From: Pseudomonas sp.
GTDB lineage: Bacteria > Pseudomonadota > Gammaproteobacteria > Pseudomonadales > Pseudomonadaceae
Length of the DNA stretch: 64,000 nucleotides
NCBI GenBank assembly: GCA_007713455.1
Contig: VMRT01000007.1
Coordinates: forward strand, 62,001-126,000
Direction: 5' to 3'
This document shows positions 30,006-39,332 of this stretch, piece after piece. Made by a program: the position numbers and the translations under genes. Every line of letters begins with the position of its first letter. The first letter of the stretch is position 1. Below the pieces are notes generated by a model, which ran no database searches, was not told where the DNA came from, and worked only from the letters and a program-made list of their open reading frames with translations.

Positions 30006-32077
30006 CGATGCGCAGCTCCACGATGGTTACGACGGGCCTGCGCAAAGGACGCCAGCCGGCGGCTACTGGCCGGGCTGTCGAGCAATGTTGCACTGTCGCC
30101 GGGATAACGGCGACGCCAGTTGGGATGGGTTTCGACGATGCCGGGCATGTTGGTCTGTTCTTCCAGACCGAGCGCATCTTCAACTGGAACCAGTACCAGC
30201 GGCGCAGGGGTGTGCGCCAGGAAGCAGATGGCGGCATCGACCGCCTCCTCGGCGTTCAGCAGCACGTCCGGGTTCTTGCCGCTGTACTCGCACAACGCAC
30301 GATTCAGCCCTGCGCGTTCTTTCTCACGCGCTTGCCACTGGGCATCACGGTCCGATTCGGGCACCTGGCCGACCTTGATGCGCCAGTCGATATCGTGACC
30401 GTGCCACCAGCCCGTCAGGGTCGGGATATCGTGGGTGGTACTGGTTGCCAGTGCCTGCGCCGGGTACTGGGCAGGCGTCTGGAAATGGCCGTCGTGCTGT
30501 TCGAACAGCAGCACCCGCATGCCGAGGATTCCCCGTGCTGCGAGTACGTCACGCAGGCCGTGGGGAATGGTGCCGAGGTCTTCGCCGAGGATCACCGCCT
30601 GGTGGCGCCAGGCCTCGAGGCAGAGCAGGCGCAGCATGTCGTCGAAGGGGAAGTTGAGGTACACGCCGCGCTTCGGGTCGGCACCGGCGGGTACGACCCA
30701 CAGACGCTTCAGGCCCAGCACGTGGTCGATACGCATGCCGCCGGCATGGGCGAGGTTGGCTCGCAGCATTTCGATATAGGCGCGGAAGCCGTTCTGCCGC
30801 AGGCCCCAGGGCGAGAAAGCGGAAATGCCCCAGTTCTGGCCATCGCGATTCATGATGTCCGGCGGCGCGCCAACACTCAGCGATGCCAACAGCTCGGCCT
30901 GACGGCTCCAGGCCTGACTGCCGCCGCCATCGGCGCCAACGGCGAGGTCGGAAATCAACCCGATGCGCATACCGGCGCTGCGCGCGGCGACCTGGGCACG
31001 TTCCAGGCCGCGGGCCATCAACCACTGGCCAAAGGCGTGGTAACTCACCTCATCGGCATGTTCGCGGGCAAAGGCCTCAACGGCCGGGCTGGAGGGATCG
31101 CGGTATTCGCTTGGCCAGTCGTTCCAGTGCTGCGCGTGGCCCTGTGCGTCCCGCAGATGAGTGTGCAGGGCTTCGAAGCGGCAGTGGTTTTCCAACGCCT
31201 CGCCACCGCTCGCGCGGAAGCTGTCGAAATCCACCTGCAGGGCGTTGCCGCCCTTGCTGAAGTCGTCGAACAGCTGCCGCAACAGGCGATGCCGCGATTG
31301 CGCCACGGCCGGCCAGTCGATCAGCTCCAGGCGCTCGAGCCGTTTCAATTCCTCACCTAACCCGCAAGTCTCGATCGCTTGGCGCAACGGCTGCTCACCA
31401 AGGATCGAACCCGGCGAGGCGTGCAGCACGTTGAAGAACAGCCGGCTCGACGGTGAGTAAGGGCTGTACTGATCGATATGCGCGCCGAACATGGCGTGCA
31501 CTGGACTGATTCCAAGCGCATCGGCTCCGTGGGCAGCGGCGTTGCTGACCAGCGCCTCCAGTGCCTGGGTGTCGCCCAGGCCACCATCGTCCGCGCGGCG
31601 CAGCCCGTATAACTGCACCGTCAGGCCCCAGGCGTCCGCCCCGGCGATCTCGGCGACTGTGGGGCAGGAGAGCGGGGCGATAGCCACGGTCAGCTGATAC
31701 TTGTCGATGGTCAGCCGGTAGTAGCCGGGCGTGTCGATGGCGGGCAGGCGCGCCTGGTTGTCGAGCGTGCCCTGCTGAACGCCACCATCTTCTGCCTGCA
31801 ACTCGAAACGACTGGCCGCCGGAAAGTAGGCGGAAAGGTCCAGTACAGCGTGCTGATCGCAGGTCAGCAGCGGCGGCACGCCGCCGTGGTTGTTCTTGTG
31901 CGCGAGAATTTCGAGGCTGGCTTCGATATCTGCATCGGTTTCCGCCGCCAGCCCGAGGCAGGTCAGTACGTCACGCAGTACGGCCGGCTCGACCCGTTGT
32001 TCGCGGTTGTCGGCATCGACCCAGTCGATGGAGAGCCCGGCGGCTTCCGCCAGGCGGATCAGGGATTCGTCGCTCAT
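30002..32077 (-). CDS. malQ: 4-alpha-glucanotransferase (amylomaltase)
   Basis: GH77 enzyme of 691 residues that disproportionates maltodextrins. It has a long N-terminal part (about 1-150) as in proteobacterial MalQ, then the barrel: WGLTVQLYGLRRADDGGLGD, SPVHAMFGAHIDQYSPYSPSS-type donor loop, nucleophile in MRIDHVLGLKRLWVVP, acid/base in ILGEDLGTIPHGLRD, and TTHDIPTLTGWWHG. Overlaps with treZ and treY are four bases each. It should rebuild chains long enough for TreY from the short remnants. Confidence 0.96.
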   Translation of the reverse strand: MSDESLIRLAEAAGLSIDWVDADNREQRVEPAVLRDVLTCLGLAAETDADIEASLEILAHKNNHGGVPPLLTCDQHAVLDLSAYFPAASRFELQAEDGGVQQGTLDNQARLPAIDTPGYYRLTIDKYQLTVAIAPLSCPTVAEIAGADAWGLTVQLYGLRRADDGGLGDTQALEALVSNAAAHGADALGISPVHAMFGAHIDQYSPYSPSSRLFFNVLHASPGSILGEQPLRQAIETCGLGEELKRLERLELIDWPAVAQSRHRLLRQLFDDFSKGGNALQVDFDSFRASGGEALENHCRFEALHTHLRDAQGHAQHWNDWPSEYRDPSSPAVEAFAREHADEVSYHAFGQWLMARGLERAQVAARSAGMRIGLISDLAVGADGGGSQAWSRQAELLASLSVGAPPDIMNRDGQNWGISAFSPWGLRQNGFRAYIEMLRANLAHAGGMRIDHVLGLKRLWVVPAGADPKRGVYLNFPFDDMLRLLCLEAWRHQAVILGEDLGTIPHGLRDVLAARGILGMRVLLFEQHDGHFQTPAQYPAQALATSTTHDIPTLTGWWHGHDIDWRIKVGQVPESDRDAQWQAREKERAGLNRALCEYSGKNPDVLLNAEEAVDAAICFLAHTPAPLVLVPVEDALGLEEQTNMPGIVETHPNWRRRYPGDSATLLDSPASSRRLASFAQARRNHRGAAHR

Positions 32078-33846
32078 TTGGCTTTCTCCAGATACAGCTT
32101 GGCCATACGAGGCGGCAATTGGTCGGGCGTGGCATCCAACGCACGGCTGGCGAACAGCAGCTGCGCTGCGCTAGACGAGGCGGGCAGTAGAGCGGCTTGT
32201 TCGCCTAGGTTCAGCTCAAGGCGCAGCTGACTGCCATCACCCAGCTGCCAGCGTGCAAGCACAGCGGCATCGCCCAGCACGCTGCAACCGAGAAAGGCGC
32301 TACCGGGCAGGCGCGGCACGATCTCGGCATGGCGGATGCTCAGCAGCTGGCGGTACAGCGCATGCCACTCGGCGTGCCCCGGTTGCGTCTGCGCACCGAA
32401 GTCCGGCCGCGACTGCTCAAACGTGGATACGGCGTTGGGATCGGGAATGCGCTCGCGGGTGGCTTCGTCGGCGAACTCGGAAAACTCGGCGAATTCGTTG
32501 CGGCGGCCTTCACGCACTGCATCGGCCAGCTCGCCGTGATGGCTGGTGAAGAACAGGAAAGGTTGTCGCGAGCCCCATTCCTCGCCCATGAACAACAGCG
32601 GGACCATGGGGGAAAGCAGCAGGACGGCGGTGGCAGCCCTGAGCGCGTCGGCATCGGCCAGCGTAACCAGGCGATCGCCAAAGGCGCGGTTGCCGGTCTG
32701 GTCATGGTTCTGCAGGAACAGCACGAACGAGGTCGGTGACAGGTGCGCACTGGGCTCGCCACGGGATTCGCCACGGCGGTTGTTCTGCCCCTGGTAGACA
32801 AAGCCTTCGCCAAGAAAGCGCGCCAGTTTGCTGGTCGCGTCCTGGTGATAGTCGGCGTAATAGCCCTGGCTTTCGTCGGTGAGCAGCGCATGCAGCACAT
32901 TGTGGCCGTCATCGTTCCACTGCGCGGTGAAGCCCTGGGTCAGCAGGCTGGCGCGATTGTCCTCGTTCTCCAGCACCAGATGCACATGACGACCGGGTTC
33001 CACGGTGGCGTGCACGCGCTCGGCCAGCTCGGTGAGGAAGCTGCGGTCGCGAATGGCATGCACGGCATCGAAGCGCAGCCCGTCGAAGCGGTAGTCCATC
33101 AGCCACATCAGCGCGTTGTCGATGAAGAAGTCGCGGACTTCTCGGCGGCGGAAATCGATGCCATCGCCCCAGGGCGTCTGCTGGTCGTGGCGGAAGAAGT
33201 GTTTGGCGTAGCGGCCGAGGTAATTGCCGTCCGGGCCGAAGTGGTTGTAGACCACATCGAGAAACACCATCAGTCCGAGGCCGTGGGCGGTATCGACCAG
33301 ATGCTTGAGCTCTTCCGGACTGCCATAGGCCGCTTCCGGCGCGTAGGGCAGAACGCCGTCGTAACCCCAGTTGCGGTCGCCGGGAAACTCGGCGATCGGC
33401 ATCAGCTCGATGGCCGTCACGCCGAGGTCGGCAAGCCCGGCGAGGTGCTTTTCCATCTCGGCGAAACCGCCATACAGACCGACATGGGTTTCGTACAGCA
33501 CCGTCTCGTGCCAGGGCCGACCGAGCCAGCTGCTGTTGCGCCACAGATAGTTGTCATGGGTATCGACCACCAGGCTCGGCGCATGCACGTCACCCGCCTG
33601 CGCCCGCGAGGCGGGGTCGGGCACATGCAGTTCGTCGTCGATGAGAAACCGGTAGAGCGTACCGGCCCCGTAAGGGGCATCGATGCTGAACCAGCCTTCT
33701 TCAGTGGCGGTCATCGGCAGCGTTTGTGCGCCTACAACGATCAGACTGACGTTTTGCGCATCGGGCGCCCAGAGTCGGAAGCGGGTGGTCCCGTCTTCCA
33801 GCAACTCTGGCCCGTGATGCCCGATATGGGCACGCTGCTTCTGCAT
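32074..33846 (-). CDS. treZ: Malto-oligosyltrehalose trehalohydrolase
   Basis: GH13_10 enzyme of 590 residues that releases free trehalose from the TreY product. The N-terminal CBM48-like domain (RFRLWAPDAQNVSLIV) precedes the barrel: GVTAIELMPIAEFPGDRNWGYDGV, nucleophile in FDGLRFDAVHAIRDRSF, acid/base in LVLENEDNRASLL and FLQNHDQTGNRAFGDRL. It starts 12 bases after the glgA stop and overlaps malQ by four bases. Confidence 0.96.
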   Translation of the reverse strand: MQKQRAHIGHHGPELLEDGTTRFRLWAPDAQNVSLIVVGAQTLPMTATEEGWFSIDAPYGAGTLYRFLIDDELHVPDPASRAQAGDVHAPSLVVDTHDNYLWRNSSWLGRPWHETVLYETHVGLYGGFAEMEKHLAGLADLGVTAIELMPIAEFPGDRNWGYDGVLPYAPEAAYGSPEELKHLVDTAHGLGLMVFLDVVYNHFGPDGNYLGRYAKHFFRHDQQTPWGDGIDFRRREVRDFFIDNALMWLMDYRFDGLRFDAVHAIRDRSFLTELAERVHATVEPGRHVHLVLENEDNRASLLTQGFTAQWNDDGHNVLHALLTDESQGYYADYHQDATSKLARFLGEGFVYQGQNNRRGESRGEPSAHLSPTSFVLFLQNHDQTGNRAFGDRLVTLADADALRAATAVLLLSPMVPLLFMGEEWGSRQPFLFFTSHHGELADAVREGRRNEFAEFSEFADEATRERIPDPNAVSTFEQSRPDFGAQTQPGHAEWHALYRQLLSIRHAEIVPRLPGSAFLGCSVLGDAAVLARWQLGDGSQLRLELNLGEQAALLPASSSAAQLLFASRALDATPDQLPPRMAKLYLEKAK

Positions 33847-33858
33847 TGAACGACCTCT

Positions 33859-35409
33859 TCAGATTAAAAGACGAACCTCGCGGCGCTCTCCGAGCAATTT
33901 CCGGTACAGCGCGTCATAGGGTTCGATGGCGTGACGCCAGAAAAAGCCGGCCCCCATCGCCCGGCAACGCATGGCGGCCAGCAGCTGAGGATGCTGATGG
34001 ATCGCCAGCGCCCGCTGAACGGCCTGCCGGTAGCTGCCGACATTGGATTCGTTGAACAGGAACCCGGTGATGCCGTCATCGATGGAGTCGGCCAGCCCGC
34101 CCGTGCGACGTGCAACGGGCAGCGAGGCATAGCGTTGGGCATACATCTGGCTGAGGCCGCACGGCTCGTAGCGCGACGGCATCAGCAGAAAATCGCTGCC
34201 GGCGAACAGGCGGCGCGCATCGGTCTCGTTGAAGCCGATGTGGGCCGCGACACGGCCGGGGTACTGGGCGGCGAGCTGGCGAACCTGATGCTCGATCTGG
34301 TGATCGCCCTGGCCGAGTATCGCCAGCTGGCCGCCGCCTTCGACGATGGCATGGGCCACGTCGAGGGTCAGGTCGACACCCTTTTGGTGCACCAGGCGGG
34401 AGACCACGGCGAACAGCGGTGCATGGCACTGCTCGAGACCGAACGAATCGCGGATATAGGCGGCATTGGCCTCTTTGCCTTCCCAGTTGCGTGCGCTGAA
34501 ACCCTTCACCAGATAGGGATCGCTTTCCGGCTCCCAGCTTTCGTCGATGCCGTTGAGCAGCCCACTGAGCAGTCCCTGCCGGGCTTTCATGCTGAGGAAG
34601 CCTTCCATGCCGCAACCGAATTCCGGCGTGGTGATTTCCTCGGCGTAGGTAGCGCTCACCGTGGTCACACGGTTGGCATAGGCGATCCCGGCCTTGAGCA
34701 GGGACAGCTTGCCGTAGAACTCCATGCGCTCCGGGTCGCAGGCCTCGGCGGGGATTCCCAGCAGGCGCCGCTGCGCCATGTCGATGTTGCCCTGGTAGGC
34801 GAGGTTATGAATGGTGAAGACGCTGGGCGTGTTCAACCCGCGCCAGTGCATGTAGGCGGGCGCCAGACCGGCTGGCCAGTCGTGGGCGTGCACCAGCTCG
34901 GGCGCCCAGCGGATGCAGGCCGTACCGGCGGCGATTTCCGCAGCGGCCAGGCCGAGGCGGGCGAAGCGGACCGGGTTGTCGAGCCAGTCGTTGCCGTGTC
35001 CGTCGACGTAGGGTGAACCATCGCGCTCATAGAGTTCCGGGCAGATCAGCACATAGATGATCAGGCCGTCGGGCATGTCCATCCGGCCAATGCGGCAGCC
35101 GGGAATCTCGGCATAGCCGCCCAGCGAGCCGACCGTGCGGATGGCGTGACCGCTGTTGATTACCTGCGAATAGCCGGGGATCAGCACGCGCACATCGTGG
35201 CGTGCGCCCAACGCCCGGGGCAGTGCCGCCGACACGTCGGCGAGCCCGCCGGTCTTGACCAGATCGGTCAGTTCGGAGGTGACGAACAGGATCTTGCGTT
35301 TGTCATCGTGGCTACTGCGAATCTGCAGGGCAGGGCGAGTAACCAGGGGTATGGCGGGTTGCGCCTTCGGTAGTCCGACAGGCAGGGCGTTCACAGCGGC
35401 AATACTCAT
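33859..35409 (-). CDS. glgA: Glycogen synthase (GT5)
   Basis: Glucosyltransferase of 516 residues that extends alpha-1,4-glucan from a nucleotide-glucose donor. The core begins RKILFVTSELTDLVKTGGLADVSAALP after a 35-residue extension. Further signatures are HAHDWPAGLAPAYMHW, the C-terminal FSARNWEGKE and the catalytic region MPSRYEPCGLSQMYAQRY. ATG at 35409 has GGGGAG six bases upstream; the preceding GTG (35412) is less well spaced. It is first in the glgA-treZ-malQ-treY-DUF2934-glgX unit. No glgC is seen in the window, so the donor may come from elsewhere (galU is at 61256). Confidence 0.95.
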   Translation of the reverse strand: MSIAAVNALPVGLPKAQPAIPLVTRPALQIRSSHDDKRKILFVTSELTDLVKTGGLADVSAALPRALGARHDVRVLIPGYSQVINSGHAIRTVGSLGGYAEIPGCRIGRMDMPDGLIIYVLICPELYERDGSPYVDGHGNDWLDNPVRFARLGLAAAEIAAGTACIRWAPELVHAHDWPAGLAPAYMHWRGLNTPSVFTIHNLAYQGNIDMAQRRLLGIPAEACDPERMEFYGKLSLLKAGIAYANRVTTVSATYAEEITTPEFGCGMEGFLSMKARQGLLSGLLNGIDESWEPESDPYLVKGFSARNWEGKEANAAYIRDSFGLEQCHAPLFAVVSRLVHQKGVDLTLDVAHAIVEGGGQLAILGQGDHQIEHQVRQLAAQYPGRVAAHIGFNETDARRLFAGSDFLLMPSRYEPCGLSQMYAQRYASLPVARRTGGLADSIDDGITGFLFNESNVGSYRQAVQRALAIHQHPQLLAAMRCRAMGAGFFWRHAIEPYDALYRKLLGERREVRLLI

Positions 35410-35706
35410 CACGATCTCCCCAGAGCCCCGGCGTTCCAGGTGCCGGCGCCAGCTACGAGCATATTTCTCCTATGCAACGATCTGATGACCGTCATATACC
35501 ATGAACACGACCAGGCTGAAATCTAGTTCGGAGCTGCCGCGAAGGCAGGTGGGGCTTCACTGGCCCTACCAGAAACCAGACCCGGCGTCGCGGTAGAAGT
35601 TCTTGAAAACCCGATCAACTACCGCTGCCGGAACTCGCAACCAGCCAACTTGCTCCGAATACAGAGTCGTGAAGGCGTTGAACCTGGATTGGTCTGAGCA
35701 AAAAAC

Positions 35707-36213
35707 ATGCAAGAGATCGAACGAGTCGTTGACTTTCTGCAACGCGAGGAACTGACGCTGACCACCGCGGAGTCCTGTACCTGCGGTTTGATGGCTTCGC
35801 TGATGGGCGATATTCCGGGTTGCGGCCAGGTGCTCGACAGCGGCTTCGTGGTCTATTCACCCAAGGCAAAGAACCGCCTGCTCAAGGTGGACTTCGAAAC
35901 CATCGAGCGATTCGGCCTGACCAGCGAGGAGGTCGCGCGCGAGATCGCTATCGGCGCGCTGAACGCCAGCATCGCCACCCTTGCCGTGTCGAATACCGGT
36001 GTTGCGGACGATGACCAGGAGGATGAAGGCGGCACCCAGTGCTACGCCTATGCACTGATGCGGGGCGAGCGGCAGGTGGTGGTGAGCGAAACGGTGCAGT
36101 TCGATGGCGACCGGGTCGCGATTCGCAAGCAGGCCGCGCGACACGGACTCACCCAGCTACCGGTTAAATACGCCGAGTTGCTGAAGAAACTGGAGGGACT
36201 CGAGGGCGACTAG
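35707..36213 (+). CDS. CinA-family nicotinamide-nucleotide amidohydrolase domain protein
   Basis: Protein of 168 residues equal to the stand-alone PncC/CinA C-terminal domain, which deamidates NMN in pyridine nucleotide recycling. It has LTTAESCTCGLMASLMGDIPG, the catalytic serine region, SGFVVYSPKAKNRLLKV and ASIATLAVSNTGVADDDQED; the usual TGIAGPGG motif is altered to SNTGVADDD, so activity is uncertain. It is divergent from glgA across a 297-base spacer that shows no clear promoter. Its stop abuts the stop of the MscS-like gene with no gap. Confidence 0.82.
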   Translation: MQEIERVVDFLQREELTLTTAESCTCGLMASLMGDIPGCGQVLDSGFVVYSPKAKNRLLKVDFETIERFGLTSEEVAREIAIGALNASIATLAVSNTGVADDDQEDEGGTQCYAYALMRGERQVVVSETVQFDGDRVAIRKQAARHGLTQLPVKYAELLKKLEGLEGD

Positions 36214-37266
36214 TCACACCGGTGGCTGGCGCTCCGGTTCGACATGCTCGGGCTGCGATGTATCGACGCGCGGCTTGTGGCCGACGCTGAGGTCTGCGCG
36301 CAGTTGCGGCAGTGAATGCGGGTATTGCCGCTGGATGAAGCTCAGCAGGCTTTCGCGAATGTGGCAGCGCAGGTCCCAGTTGCGCGACGAATCCGGCGAA
36401 CTCACCAAGGCGCGCAGCTGAATGGATTTCTCGCTGGTGTCCGTGACCTGCAGGACGCAGACCCGACCATCCCACAGCTCGGGGACTTCCTTGCACAGCC
36501 GGCGCAGCTCCTCGCGCAGCGGCTCCAGTGGCAGCGAATAGTCGGCCCAGAGGAAAACCGTGCCGATCAGGCTGGAACCGCGACGGGTCCAGTTCTGAAA
36601 CGGTTTCTCGATGAAGTGCTGCAACGGCACGATCAGCCGCCGGTCATCCCAGATCCGCACGACGACGTAGGTGCCGGTGATTTCCTCGATGCGACCCCAT
36701 TCGTTCTCGACGATGACCACATCGTCCAGGCGGATCGGCTGGGTCATGGCGATCTGCACGCCGGCGATGAGGTTGGCCAGCACGGGCCGCGCGGCGAAGC
36801 CCACCGCCAGGCCCGCAAGGCCCGCCGAGGCAAGCAGGCTGGCACCGAACTGGCGGGCACCGGGAAAGGTCATCAGCATGGCCGCCGCGCCAATCAACAG
36901 CACAAAGAAGGTCAGGGTGCGTAGCAGCACACGTGATTGCGTCTGTATCTGGCGGGCGCGAAGGTTGTCGACCACATCCACCGGATTGCGCAGCTGAATG
37001 AACTGTTGCAGCCCACGCAGCGAGCGCATCACCAGCCACGTGAGGGTGGCGATTATCAGCAGTGTGGTGACGTGCCGTGCCGCGTCGATGAAATGCAGAT
37101 CGTTCGGCGCAGACGTCCATACGCCCTGCACCCCTACTAGTGGCAACAGTAGCCGGACGGGCTTTTCCAGTTGCTCGGACAGCTCCCGGGTAAACAGGAA
37201 GGCTCGCGCCAGGCGCAGCGTCAGGGCGGTCAGCAGCCGGCCGAAGAGACTCAGGACCAACGCCAC
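36214..37266 (-). CDS. Mechanosensitive ion channel family protein (MscS-like)
   Basis: Inner-membrane protein of about 350 residues. Several hydrophobic helices precede the pore helix (ASLLASAGLAGLAVGFAARP), then VLANLIAGVQIAMTQPIRLDDVVIV, the MscS beta-domain WGRIEEITGTYVVVRIWDDRRLIVPLQHF. The start is uncertain. The frame has only GTG at 37266 or TTG nearby, yet it stays open and hydrophobic to about 37455 (for example PAFLLQWDHYISQPALRTIAA). That part looks like real protein, so a CTG start near 37410 or a sequence error is possible. It probably relieves osmotic stress or is a non-gated paralogue. Confidence 0.85.
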   Translation of the reverse strand: MALVLSLFGRLLTALTLRLARAFLFTRELSEQLEKPVRLLLPLVGVQGVWTSAPNDLHFIDAARHVTTLLIIATLTWLVMRSLRGLQQFIQLRNPVDVVDNLRARQIQTQSRVLLRTLTFFVLLIGAAAMLMTFPGARQFGASLLASAGLAGLAVGFAARPVLANLIAGVQIAMTQPIRLDDVVIVENEWGRIEEITGTYVVVRIWDDRRLIVPLQHFIEKPFQNWTRRGSSLIGTVFLWADYSLPLEPLREELRRLCKEVPELWDGRVCVLQVTDTSEKSIQLRALVSSPDSSRNWDLRCHIRESLLSFIQRQYPHSLPQLRADLSVGHKPRVDTSQPEHVEPERQPPV

Positions 37267-37530
37267 GAACAGCGCCGCGGCTATGGTGCGCAGTGCCGGC
37301 TGGCTGATGTAGTGATCCCACTGCAGGAGAAAGGCTGGAAATTCGATAGCGGGCGTTCCGGTTGGCCAGAGGTCTGGGGCAGAGACAGACAGCCAGCGGC
37401 GAAAGTTCAGGGCGTGCAGCCGAGAGGTGCGCCAGACGGGTGGGCGGAACTCCTATGGGCGGGATGTTTCACAAATTCCAAGCGGGTTGCAGAGCACGAC
37501 CCGATTTTCTGACCCGATTGGAGTTGAACC

Positions 37531-38061
37531 ATGCAGAGTGCACAGACCGGCAATGACGTCCGTACCGAACGCCTGATCGAATGGCTGCGCGATGCGCACG
37601 CGATGGAGGCGCAGGCCGAAACCATGCTGAACAAGCAGGCCAGCCGCATAGAGCACTACCCCGAACTCAAGGCGCGGATCGAACAGCACATCACCGAAAC
37701 CCAGAACCAGGCCAAGCTGATCGAAGGCTGCCTGCAGCGCTACGACAAGTCCTACTCCGGCCTCAAGGACCTGGGCGGCAAGATGATGGCGATGGGGCAG
37801 GCCATGGGCGGCATGATGGTCAACGACGAGATCGTCAAGGGCGCGCAGATGGGCTATGTGTTCGAGAACCTCGAGATCGCCTCTTACAAGATCCTCATCG
37901 CCGCCGCCGAAGCGGTCGGTGACATGCAGACCAAGGAAGTGTGCGAGCGCATCCTGGTGGAGGAGGTGGCCATGGCCGACTGGCTACGCGACCACCTGGC
38001 CGAGCTGACCCAGGCCTATCTCACTCGTGCGGCCGAGCCGCATGTCGAGGCCAAGCGCTAA
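37531..38061 (+). CDS. YciE/YciF-like ferritin-fold protein (DUF892)
   Basis: Four-helix protein of 176 residues of the DUF892 family. ERLIEWLRDAHAMEAQAETML, IEHYPELKARIEQHITETQ, EIASYKILIAAAEAVGD and ILVEEVAMADWLRDHL provide the Glu/His pairs expected for a di-metal site (E..H in each half). Members are general-stress proteins of unknown detail. GATTGGAG precedes the ATG. A hairpin terminator follows. Confidence 0.88.
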   Translation: MQSAQTGNDVRTERLIEWLRDAHAMEAQAETMLNKQASRIEHYPELKARIEQHITETQNQAKLIEGCLQRYDKSYSGLKDLGGKMMAMGQAMGGMMVNDEIVKGAQMGYVFENLEIASYKILIAAAEAVGDMQTKEVCERILVEEVAMADWLRDHLAELTQAYLTRAAEPHVEAKR

Positions 38062-38074
38062 GCACCTGCGCCGA

Positions 38075-38101
38075 GCGCCCGGCTGTTGATCGGCCGGGTG
38101 C
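38075..38101 (+). terminator. Hairpin after the DUF892 gene
   Basis: GCGCCCGGC and GCCGGGTGC form a nine-pair stem (one G-U) with a nine-base loop, 13 bases after the stop, followed by GAATCCTTT. Confidence 0.6.
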
Positions 38102-38166
38102 GAATCCTTTCAACTGGAGCCGAAGCGCGTGACCACTCGCGGCCACGCGCTTGGTGGAAGCTGCCC

Positions 38167-38451
38167 ATGAGACAACGCCCACTACTGAAAACCCTGACCT
38201 TCGCTGTGCTGCATTTCGCGACAGCGTTCATCGTCGTCTATGCCCTCACCGGAAGTCTGGTGATCGGCGGGGCGGTCGCGCTGATCGAGCCGCTGTGCAA
38301 CACCCTGGTGTTCTATTTCCATGAACGCGCCTGGCAACGCTTCGGCCGCCAGAAGGCCACCCACAGCCACAGCTATGGCCACGACGTATTCCTGAAATAC
38401 ATGGCGCGCGGCCAGACCGCCAGCAGCCGGATCGTCCGCACGCCTCGCTAA
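38167..38451 (+). CDS. DUF2061 membrane protein
   Basis: Small inner-membrane protein of 94 residues. DUF2061 signatures are RPLLKTLTFAVLHFATAFIVVY, SLVIGGAVALIEPLCNTLVFY and the C-terminal FHERAWQRFG; two transmembrane helices are evident. ATG at 38167 was chosen because homologues start at MRQRPLLKT-like sequence; the upstream open frame to 38086 is unlikely. Function unknown. Confidence 0.85.
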   Translation: MRQRPLLKTLTFAVLHFATAFIVVYALTGSLVIGGAVALIEPLCNTLVFYFHERAWQRFGRQKATHSHSYGHDVFLKYMARGQTASSRIVRTPR

Positions 38452-38458
38452 GCGAGGC
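38442..38458. terminator. Perfect hairpin between convergent DUF2061 and DUF1652 genes
   Basis: GCCTCGCT-A-AGCGAGGC is a perfect inverted repeat that contains the DUF2061 stop codon and touches the DUF1652 stop. It could end transcription from both sides. Confidence 0.6.
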
Positions 38459-38734
38459 TCATTCGACGTGACTGAGCTGTTTGCCTTCGGCGGGCAGCGA
38501 GCTACGCGTGACGCACATTTCAATGCGCAGTTCCTGCGCCAGACGCACCAGATTGGCGGCATCGCGGCACTGATCGTAGGAAATGCCGAGAACGGTCAGT
38601 TCTTCGTCTGCCGATTCCTGAAAGAGGCGCACGCGGAGTGAGTTGTCGGAATCGTCGCGGCATTCGCACTGGAATGGGCGAAGGTAGGTGTGCAGGATCG
38701 CTTCGATCTTGAACAGCGGAAGACGCGTATTCAT
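38459..38734 (-). CDS. DUF1652 family protein
   Basis: Protein of 91 residues of a pseudomonad-specific family: LFKIEAILHTYLRPFQCECR, LRVRLFQESADEELTVLGIS and the C-terminal LVRLAQELRIEMCVTR. No signal peptide. Several copies usually exist per Pseudomonas genome; their function is unknown. Confidence 0.85.
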   Translation of the reverse strand: MNTRLPLFKIEAILHTYLRPFQCECRDDSDNSLRVRLFQESADEELTVLGISYDQCRDAANLVRLAQELRIEMCVTRSSLPAEGKQLSHVE

Positions 38735-39010
38735 AAATCCTCCCTATGTAGGAAGGTGACTTGAGCGCAGTAAAGCGATCGCTGCGCACCCCTGGTTTTC
38801 CCGACGTCATTCAACCGTAGCAGTGCTTGTCCGGTTGTAAATGCGGCGATCTGTCCACCCGGCGGATTAAGTCCGGCAACTGCTCTACACGGCAGTTTCC
38901 GACCAGTGCCGCTTGTCGGAACCCGTCGGACGGCTCGATCTGTCCCTGCTGAACTTCATACCAGCAGGGGATGACCAAATTAAGTACGTCGTCCTTAGCG
39001 GAGAAACGAG

Positions 39011-39307
39011 ATGAAGAAAACAATGCTCACGGCAATCCTGAGCGGCCTGGTTGCGCTGCCGGCCATGGCCCAGTTTCCCGCTGGTACTCCGCGGGACGAC
39101 ACCGGCTCACGGCCGAGCACCATGGGTAATCCGACGCTGCAGGAGGAAGTCGAAACCCGCCAGGACGATCAGGGACGCACCGTGACCGAAGATGGCCGGC
39201 TGGTAGCGCCGCAGCCGGGAAGTGAGGAAAAATCCACTGACCCGAACCGGCATTCGACGCCCGGCGGGGCTGACGACAGTTCCACCGACGCTGGCAAGCT
39301 TGAGTAA
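39011..39307 (+). CDS. Small exported hypothetical protein (98 aa)
   Basis: A clear signal peptide (MKKTMLTAILSGLVALPAMA, cleavage after AMA) precedes a hydrophilic, probably disordered mature part rich in Asp, Glu, Pro and Thr (TRQDDQGRTVTEDGRLVAPQ). The ribosome site is AGCGGAGA. No recognised domain. It ends 25 bases before ligD. Confidence 0.75.
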   Translation: MKKTMLTAILSGLVALPAMAQFPAGTPRDDTGSRPSTMGNPTLQEEVETRQDDQGRTVTEDGRLVAPQPGSEEKSTDPNRHSTPGGADDSSTDAGKLE

Positions 39308-39332
39308 TCGCGGGACATTGCCGGAGGTCACC

